Positions 56,593 through 64,000 of a stretch of DNA of 64,000 nt are shown in pieces. The stretch's first letter is position 1, and every line of letters begins with the position of its first letter. The position numbers and the translations under genes were made by a program. The notes under the pieces are model-generated. The model was given only the letters and a program-made list of their open reading frames with translations. It did not search any database and was not told the DNA's origin. The stretch is from Chamaecyparis obtusa (lineage: Eukaryota; Streptophyta; Pinopsida; Cupressales; Cupressaceae): positions 62,001 through 126,000 of the forward strand of contig BSBK01003255.1 in assembly GCA_027943335.1 (NCBI GenBank). Reading direction: 5' to 3'.

Positions 56593-59500
56593 TTAGTGCT
56601 TACTCACCAGATTTAAGACATCTTGGAAAGAGTTTTCCAAGGTCTTCACTTCCTCAACCCATGAATTTATTAGAAGCTCACTGATATGGATTAATCCATT
56701 TAGTGCATATGACACTGTCTCTACTACTTTAAGCTCTGTAAGTGTAGACACAGTCATTGAGCCTTCAACCTTTTCCATCACCAAAAGATGTGACTCAAGC
56801 ATTGTAAGCTTAGGGGTCAGTAGGATTTTTAATAAGCCAAATATATCTACAAATCTCCCTTTCTCTATTTCCTGTACCTCTATCTTATCCAATAGCTTGG
56901 ATGTCTCGTTATTCATTTCTCCCACAGTTTGTGAAGATGATTCACAACTGTCCATACGACTGTCAAGGGTAGCCCTATCCTTGGCTATGATCTCTTTAAT
57001 GTTCTTTAGATTCCTATAAGGATTTATACAGTAGCTATATATTTTCCTGCCTTGTGCTACACAACTCTTGGCCTTAAGAGAAGTAGCCTTGAGAATGTTT
57101 AAGTCCCATTAAATAGACTAGCAGACTTCTCTCAACTTCTTTTCCAAAATGTTATTCTCAGCCTTGTCTTCTACAATCTTTAGCAATGAATAAAAGTGAT
57201 CATCAAAGCTATTTAATACTGTACCAAGGTTCTCATCTTCATCCTTCTCTTGAAGGATAACTGGTGAGGGGAGTAGCTTGTTCACTATTTCTACAGCCTT
57301 GGCCATTATCTTAACTCTTTTGTCACCTTTCTGAATTGATCTTTCTTTAGCTTTAGAAAAAGCCATAAATGATAGCTTCATAAAATCATCCTCATCCATA
57401 TTGTCCACATCAGAACTTACTACTTTGGCCATACTTTCCAATAATAAGGAGGTATCCAAACTAACCTTGACAACTTTTTTGGATTTGATCTGTTCTACCT
57501 TCTTTTCCTTCAGCTGAATTTCTTTCTCTTGTACTTTTTCCTCTTGTTTCTCTTTTGATTTCTCTTCCTCTATCTTCTCTTGATCTCCAAATTCCATCGC
57601 ACTAACCACATTATCCAAAAATGGATCATTAATATCTTGCGAAGTGTCAAGGGTCATAGGTACACCAGTGACAAAGAAATCTGGTTGCATGCTGTCTTGA
57701 ACACTTTCATCCACTGCCTTGGAACTTTCTCCTACACCCAAAGATATAGGCTTAGTATCCTTGGAAGATGAGGTCTTCTTTGGTATATCATACATTAGAA
57801 CTTGATCTAATTCCTTTTGGGTGTCCTCAATTACCTCATCATATTTCCTAGCCATAATTTTGACTAGTCTGGCCTTTGTCCTTATTAGGAGTTTTAGTGC
57901 ATTTACGATTCTCTCTCTCTCTCTCCTATATAGATACAATCAATAACATATATTCAATTGTCTTGTTCCTTATGTTTTCATCCTCCGATTGTGCTAACAA
58001 TTTCCTGATTTCCATTTTATGGTATAGGTCTTTGGGAATGCTTCCTTCAATCTCCAACAGATTCTTCTTAAAGGCTAGCAGATACTCAATGATAGTATCT
58101 TCAATGATTGCTTGGTTTTTAGTATCATACCTTTCATAGTATCTATCCGTAGTTATCAGGTTTTCATCTTTAATCACTCTTTTCTATAGTGACTTAAGAT
58201 TAGGTTTCCACAAGGTTCATGGATATTTTGGTGCTACTTTTTCCTCTTCTTTCTCAAGAACCTTTTTCTCTTTCTTCTTCCTTCTCACTTCTAATTCTTT
58301 CTCCTTGGGACTGTCCTACTTTCTAGTCCTTGTAGTTCTTCTAGAAATGATCATAGTCACAACTTCTTGTACTGCATCCTTTTGCAAAATTGATAAGTCT
58401 ACAATATCAACAGTAGGAGTTACTGTCTTTTCTACTTCTGAAGGAACATAAGTGTCAATGACCATGCTTGAAGATGCTTCCATCTTATTTCTCATGTCTA
58501 TCAACTGCCTTTTAGTGATTCCTACCTTCGTAGTGATATCTTCAACAATTTTGCTGACTTTCCTTTTCCTTGTTACCTTCTCTTGCTCTTCTCTGACTTT
58601 TTGATACTTTTCCCTATATGTTCCCCATCTTTCTTAGGTAGGGTCTATTTCTGCTGCTAGTACATGCTCTACTTGCATGGTTAGAATCTTAGCACTTAAT
58701 TCATATCCCATAGGATAACACCATTTCATTCTAGGTTCTAATACCTCAAAGAAAACACAATCAATTTCAACCATGAAACATATGGTGTCCTCATACTTTT
58801 TAATTATGTTTTTGATGCAGTCAATGATGGAGGATCCAATTAAGGATTGCCCAAACTTGCAGCCAAAAACCAACACAACGAAATAACACAACACCAAAAA
58901 ATAGATCTGAAAGAAAACATATATCTTTATTCATCAACAACTAATTACATGCAATGTGCCAGGCTATAAGGCCTTCCCGGCTACAGCCAAATACAAAGCA
59001 AGAAATAGTTCTACAAGATCTCGTAGGAGCCAACACATCTCTTAGCTAGCCCAGGTCTGTAACATAATAGGACACTGGTAGGAACTCCAAGAAAGATCTA
59101 AACTTGTGCTCACAAGCCACCAAGAAATGTACTTGTTCCTAAGCTCACAAGCTGCTAACTCTGCTACACTTCTTCTACCTCTTCCAATCTAATCTATCTA
59201 GATTTACCTTTTAAAACTACCCAAACACCCTCTACTTATACTCAACTAAGCCACAAGTCATCGTAGTAGAAACAAATAACTTCCAAGACAAGTCAACTCT
59301 CATTACAAACAAATATTAAATGCAATACAAGTCGGCTCTCAAATAGCCTTACAATAATTAAATTCTCCATGTCAGCATCCAGATCCACTTAGGAGAATGC
59401 AACATGCTAGATCTAGGTCCCCACACGTCCAACGGTCAATCCATAACTCAAGGAGCGTGACCCTAAGTAAATGCACCAGTTGGCCAAGATGATTCATCCA

Positions 59501-60698
59501 AACAAACAAGTCAGTCAACAAGAACACCAAGTGCTAGTAATAAACACCGATACCCCATCGGTAACCAAGCACCGAGCACTAGAAACACTGAGTCATCAAG
59601 TGACCATCATCCACCGAGCTTTTCTGGTGAAGCAAAACAAAATTCAGCTGAGAACCATCGTCAAAGATTGAGAAACTCCATTCTTCTACTGAGATCACCG
59701 GCCAATTAACCAAACTGCACCAGACTACTGAGACTGCCAGAATATTTAGGAATTGAGAATGCCCCTGCATCAATTTTCTAGTATCCTATATCTTTCTTTC
59801 ATCTGCCTATGTAGTATATTTGTCATGGAAAATAGTTCACCATCAACCCAATTCTTATCTTTTCTTTGGTAGTACTCTGAAATCTGAATTCCAGTGGGTA
59901 CATTATCCTTCCATGACCTAGGGTGCATGCCAGGAAACTTATGAATAATATGAATATACATGTGAACTAACAAGGACCCAAACCTAAATGCTTTAGTCCT
60001 TTCTTTCTTTATCACTTTTACATTATCAAGGGACTATTGTGCAAGTACTTCACAGAGGTTATACTTCTTATTTTCCTTGACCATTCTGTAGGCCATCATG
60101 ACAACACTAGCTGATACAAAGTTTGGTTTGCTACTATGAAAAAATTGTAACCGTACAACATTGCTACCAACCTAACATCTTGCTGAAAGATGTCATTAAC
60201 TGTCATCATCCTCTTGTCCCACTTGGAATGGGTTAGGGTTTCTTCTAGTTTCCTTAAATTATTTTCTGATATAGGTAGGGCTCCTTCATTGTCTAGACCT
60301 GTAATTTCATGGATCATCTGTGCACAAATCTTTACTAGTTGTTCTCCAATCCAGATAAACTGATCATGAACTCTGCTAAGAATGATCTTAAACCATTCAA
60401 TTTTTGTGAATTCTATGAGTAGGGTTAGATTGATGATGGATTGATCCTTTAGGTGTTTAAACTCTTCAACCATGGATCCATCTTTTTCTAACATGTTATC
60501 CAACTCACTATAGATGTTTACATCCCCAATGATCTCATATTTGTAGTGTATGTATGCCCTAATATCTTCTACATGCAATACGCCTATGGGGGTTTGTGAA
60601 AAATCTCCCTCCGGATCATCCTCACAAGATTTGAAAGGATGTCTCTTAAATTTATACCTAGATCTATCTACAACATCATAAACCATTGGTGCATCCAT
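56593..60698 (-). pseudogene. Large unidentified ORF of element D, about 1,000 codons, broken
   Basis: Open segments 60698-60096, 60015-59770, 58812-58634, 58504-58316, 58177-57926, 57939-57118 and 56955-56593 follow each other on one strand, separated by single stops, a frameshift near 60115, another at a (CT)n run (57909-57926), and an inserted solo LTR (58813-59772). The N-terminal part has VRLVAMLYGYNFF and an IHEITGL block recalling, from memory, plant transposon proteins with a plant-mobile-like domain; this is weak. The middle is rich in Lys and Glu (about 57540-57480) and probably coiled-coil. The C-terminal part is helical (LTPKLTMLESHLLVMEKVEG). No catalytic motif of pol is visible. 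Function unknown. Confidence 0.6.
58813..59772 (-). mobile_element. Solo LTR, ~960 bp, inserted in the unknown ORF of D
   Basis: On the minus strand it starts TGATGCAGGGGCATTCTC and ends TTGACTGCATCA, with complementary ends TGATGCAG/CTGCATCA. It has a TATA-like TATAAG near 59240 and AATAAA near 58926, the internal order expected in an LTR. Flanks on the minus strand are AAAAT upstream and AAAAC downstream, a five-base duplication with one difference. The ORF frame resumes when one flank copy is counted. It creates the stop at 59770. Confidence 0.82.
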
Positions 60699-61086
60699 AA
60701 ATTCTTTATGAGATTAGGTCTAAATACCTTAAACACGCTTGAATCTAGAATTTGCTTCGCACAATCACACAATCACTCTACTAGATGACTGATAATCTTC
60801 TCAACTTTGCTCACCTTAATCGCTGATCAAAAAATGGTGTAGAAATGAAGTATTTGAAGTCCTTTTATCCATCGCAAGTTGAGTATATGTATTAAACACA
60901 ATTAGCTCAACCTCACATGCTGTTCTATCAACACAAAAATCATGAACACATAGAAAGAATCTCCAAGTGATGCACTCTCATACACAGACTCCAAAGTGTC
61001 TGCACAAACCATACCTAAGCTTGAATGAGCTTACTCCACATATACAGGAGCTAGATATATTATGTTCTCTACATCCAATGCTCCCC
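60699..61086 (-). other. Spacer between gag and unknown ORF of D
   Basis: About 390 bases with no frame. It may hold the initiation signals of the downstream ORF. A stretch of about 25 bases precedes the ATG at 60698. Confidence 0.4.
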
Positions 61087-62191
61087 TTAAGGCCATGTGA
61101 CCTTATAGGTTGATGCCTCAAATAAATCATCATGCGAAGACATAGTGTCATCAACTGTCTCTCCCTGAACTGATGCCTTGTTTAAAAATTTCACCTTCCA
61201 TATCTTGTCATCCTCCTTTCTCTCTAATTTCTTGAAATGATCCTCAAAATCATTCATGTACTCACTAAGACTCTTACCACTGTCACCAACATTATTTCTT
61301 ATAACCATAGGAGGTGGTGCTCTTGGTTCACTAGATCTTATTGGTCCTCTTCTATTTTCCTCTCCATTATATCTACAAAACTTTTCTATGTGTCCTAGGT
61401 TGTTACATTTGTAACAAGTAGGAGGTCTCCTTCTATCTTGATTAGTCTACAACTTATAGTACCTTGTTGTATGCCCAAAGTTATTACATTTTTGACATGT
61501 GATTTTGGCAACTATTTCTTCTCTAACATAATCATGTTTATACCTAGACTGATCTAGTTTTCTACAATTTTCTTTCTTGTGTCCATATTCATAATAGTCA
61601 AACTAGTAGCTGGTAAAGGACTTAGAGTTACCTCTACTTCTACAATCTCTTTTCATGTGGCCAAATTTGTTGCATTCAAAGAATCTACCTCTGAAAGGTC
61701 TGGTATGATCTCTAGGTCTCTCAAAAGTAGGTCTTTCAATCTTTTCTTCATGTGTTCCTTCATGGGTAGGTCTTTCTTTAGTTTTTTCTTCACTTGCTTC
61801 TTCATTGGTTTTAGAACTTTCTACTTCATTGAACCCAACTCTAGTCATATCTCCTTTATGCTTTTGTCTTTCTCTCTATTCATCAATCTTGTCACTACTC
61901 ATGTGCAATTTCTCAATGTGTAATTTGGCTTTAGTGAGTTCACCTTTAATGATCTGATTATATTTCTCCAGTTCTTGATATTTATCTTTGTACTAGTTAA
62001 GTTCAATCTTCATTTGTCCTACCTTCTCATTTACTGCTTTCAGTGATTCTTCAACTTTTTTCCTAACATCCTTTTCATGTTGAATCTCTTTTATCATCAA
62101 AAGATTTATTTGTTCTTTTTCTCACTCTAGCCTCTTCACTTGATCTAATGTATCATTGTCTGAATCTTCTTGGATCTTGTCATTAAGATAT
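61087..62191 (-). pseudogene. Gag C-terminal region of D with four zinc-knuckle remnants
   Basis: From right to left: a coiled-coil (KKVEESLKAVNEKVGQMKIE, ELEKYNQIIKGELTKAKLHI) ending in an LHMSSDKIDE-type block and GDMTRVGF, a pattern seen after the first zinc region in plant copia Gag. An acidic-basic linker follows, then four CCHC-type units: FFECNKFGHMKRDC (first Cys lost), FDYYEYGHKKENC (two Cys lost), CQKCNNFGHTTRYY (last Cys lost) and CYKCNNLGHIEKFC (intact). At least four stops interrupt. A C-terminal tail, SLSEYMNDFEDHFKKLERKE, follows. The start is missing because element E cuts it at 62192. Confidence 0.72.
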
Positions 62192-63499
62192 TGTTTCTAT
62201 TGGAGATTTTCCAGCAAGCCAGTGCTGATTGTATGTTTGTCATTGATGACAACATATGGTAAGTAGCATTCATGAAAGACTTATGTAGTAAGCTTTGAGT
62301 ATATGTAACATGGACATGTTATCATCATGATATCATGGATGCAGAGGTTAATTGTTTATACAGACAATTATATAGCAGCTTGTGTCAGGAGTGTTCTTGA
62401 CAGAGTTACATACAATATTATATGTGTGATTGTCTATACAGTTATCATGGAGCCTTGCACCTTTGGATATGTGATTAAGACATTCTAGTAATGTTACATT
62501 CATGGACGCATAGTCTAATATGCAGTAGAAGTGAAGTTATGCAGTCGTCATTCACCAGTTACAGTTTCTTATGTTTATTCAGAAGAGCTGACATATAATT
62601 TATTGGTATAGGAGTTTCACCTATCATATTGGTATGCGTGCTTGGATTAGTGATGAGAGAAGAGTCAAGAAGCTTTGGCTAAGAGTGTATGATGTAATTC
62701 AACTTGAGGAGAAAGCTTCAACTAATTTGGTAGAGCCGACAGTGTGTAGCATGCGTCTACATTTATTAATATTGGACAGGTCCCAGATTGTGTTACGTGC
62801 TTAGTAGAGCTGACATAAATATTATTTGAGAGTGTTATTGTTTCTCTATTATGATTTCAAGGTGGTTCTAATAGGCTGACTTGATTATATTATTTAGAGA
62901 GAAGATATTTATAGGCAGTCATTTGTGATTGCTAAGTTATGGTCTGGAGTTGAAAGAGATGAGTAGAGAAAAGAGTGCAAAGTATTGAGCCATCAATAGA
63001 AGGTCTATGTGACCAAGTAAAGAGTATATGATATTCATTATAATTGATCAAGATAGTAGGTCTACCTCATAGTTCACCAAGATCTAGATATAGTGTGTAT
63101 CTGTTATTTAGAAGGTTGCAGCCTTCACCCCTTTGAGCAGTGACAGAAAGTGTGTTGTCACCCCTAACAGGGTCAATCATAAAAGACTCCTAATAGGGTT
63201 TGACCTTTGACCAGGTCACTATAGTTATTGCATTGGAAAGATCGACTCCTAATAGGGTTGTAAGATCCTCTAACAAGGATCATTATACATTAGTGCAATT
63301 TAATAGTGGGTGTCAATTCCCATTGGGGTTTTTACCTATTTGGGTTTCCCCATAACCAAAATATTGGTGTTGTGTTCAAGTGTTCTTTCATTTTATTTAT
63401 GCTTAATGTTTAAGTATACTTAATTGGATAAAGAATTGAAACTTGTAGATAACTGATTCACCCCCCCCTCTCAGTTATCTCTTGGGACTATCCCTAACA
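62192..63499 (+). repeat. 5' LTR of element E
   Basis: It ends CTATCCCTAACA two bases before the primer site. The start is taken at TGTTTCTATTGG because the gag frame of D stops there and the start is complementary to the end (TGTT/AACA); the exact edge is uncertain. It has leader units CCTAACAGGG and CTAATAGGG (63150-63270), TTTGGGTTTCCCC (63338) and a C-run at 63460-63469. Confidence 0.72.
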
Positions 63500-63501
63500 A
63501 T

Positions 63502-63514
63502 TGGTATCAGAGCC
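63502..63514 (+). promoter_or_regulatory. Primer binding site of element E
   Basis: TGGTATCAGAGCC is an exact initiator tRNA-Met complement, two bases after the LTR. Confidence 0.92.
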
Positions 63515-63556
63515 AAGTGCCTTGGAGAGAAAGTTTAACAACTTGAGGTTGATCAG

Positions 63557-64000
63557 ATGGAATTCTTTAGAAAAGATAGTCCTAAGTTTGATGGAAAGAA
63601 CTATCCTGATTGGGAGAACAAAATAGTGACTCATTTGCAGTGCATTACTTTTGAAGTTTTTGAAGTGGCTATCAAAGATATTAAGATCCCCTCTCTAGAA
63701 GACCTTGCAAAAGATGATGCTACTAGCAAGAAAAAGGATTTTTTCCATCAGAATGCAATAGCCAAAGAAGCACTTATGAATGCCTTATCTTATAGTAAGT
63801 TTTCAGAGTTAGAGATACAATGCATTAGAGATGCTACTTGAAAACATCAAAGCTTACAACCAAAATATTAATGAAGTAGTTGCTGGAATCAAGAAAAATG
63901 GTGGAGAAATCTCAGAGGAAGATATTATGGATAAGTTGATGACTACTCTTACAATAGAATATGAAAACAAGATCAACATCCTTGATGAGACCATGCAGCT
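63557..64000 (+). pseudogene. copia Gag of element E, N-terminal part with internal deletion
   Basis: ATG at 63557 begins MEFFRKDSPKFDGKNYPDWE, a standard plant copia Gag opening, and continues ALMNALSYSKFSELEIQCIR. The frame stops at 63839 (TGA). The downstream frame reads NIKAYNQNINEVVAGIKKNG and then EEDIMDKLMTTLTIEYENKI, which is the following Gag segment. The W-D-x-L to E-E-E-N block normally between them is absent, so about 35-40 residues were deleted together with a frame change. The rest lies beyond the window. Confidence 0.82.

Larger units (their letters stand above)
51038..62191 (-). mobile_element. LTR element D: 3' LTR (interrupted), polypurine tract, large unknown ORF and gag, no pol
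   Basis: Reading right to left, the minus strand has a gag C-terminal region with zinc knuckles (62191-61087), about 390 untranslated bases, a long frame of unknown function (60698-56593), a purine tract (56345-56358) and an LTR starting TGTTGGAAAGTG at 56344. The LTR continues past inserted element C to end at 51038. No protease, integrase, RT or RNase H is visible. The gag 5' part and the 5' LTR are cut off by element E at 62192. That all these pieces belong to one element is inference from shared strand and order. Confidence 0.6.

Noticed and set aside
56391..56684. 97-codon plus-strand frame rich in Phe and Ser
   Set aside because: It is antisense to the purine-rich 3' untranslated region and end of the ORF of element D.
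56593..60698. Treating the unknown ORF as an intact host gene
   Set aside because: It sits between gag and a polypurine tract/LTR on the same strand, and carries stops, frameshifts and an inserted LTR.

Overview
This is AT-rich nuclear plant DNA built almost entirely of old, nested transposable elements. No intact host gene is visible. Relics of Ty1/copia and Ty3/gypsy retrotransposons, plant LINEs, TRIM-like and CACTA-like elements, and plant-type (PLS) pentatricopeptide repeat pseudogenes all point to a seed plant with a large genome. The deep nesting and strong decay make a gymnosperm likely, but that is inference.

Layout. 1-4031: 5' half of a minus-strand copia element with its 1.48 kb LTR. 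4475-10386: two plus-strand non-autonomous LTR elements fused at an (AT)n tract. 12350-18240: a minus-strand LINE relic split by a 3.45 kb insertion. 18575-20851: two pentatricopeptide (PPR) pseudogene fragments. 22016-22178: an imperfect foldback. 22288-25035: exon-like fragments of unidentified genes. 25258-32948: a complete but dead copia element of the same family as the first, with both LTRs and the target duplication TATGG. About 34890-35287: a CACTA-type end. 35288-38880: a second minus-strand LINE relic containing a TRIM-like element. 39943-46592: a complete but dead gypsy chromovirus with target duplication TAACA, itself carrying a 360 bp solo LTR flanked by AAGCC. 46598-50800: mostly unannotatable sequence with two minisatellites, a tRNA-like sequence and a 216 bp tandem duplication. 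50800-51037: a plus-strand LINE fragment. 51038-62191: a minus-strand LTR element (called D here). Its 3' LTR is split by a 4.26 kb non-coding element (C), and its interior holds a multi-zinc-knuckle gag and a long unidentified ORF but no pol. 62192-64000: the 5' LTR and a damaged gag of a plus-strand copia element (E) that runs off the right edge.

How the parts relate: nothing here looks like an operon or pathway. The useful story is stratigraphic. Four insertion events can be read from rejoined frames or target duplications: the 3.45 kb insert in LINE-1, the 360 bp LTR in the gypsy integrase, the ~960 bp solo LTR in the ORF of element D, and element C in the LTR of D. Regulatory modules (CTCGG clusters, the repeated CCTGTTAGG/GGTTAAAGG leader, the TTTTTCCC/TTGGGTTTCC motif, C-tracts beside the LTR end, duplicated polypurine tracts) recur in otherwise different copia-like families. 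The most novel candidate is element D, where a roughly 1,000-codon unknown ORF occupies the place of pol.
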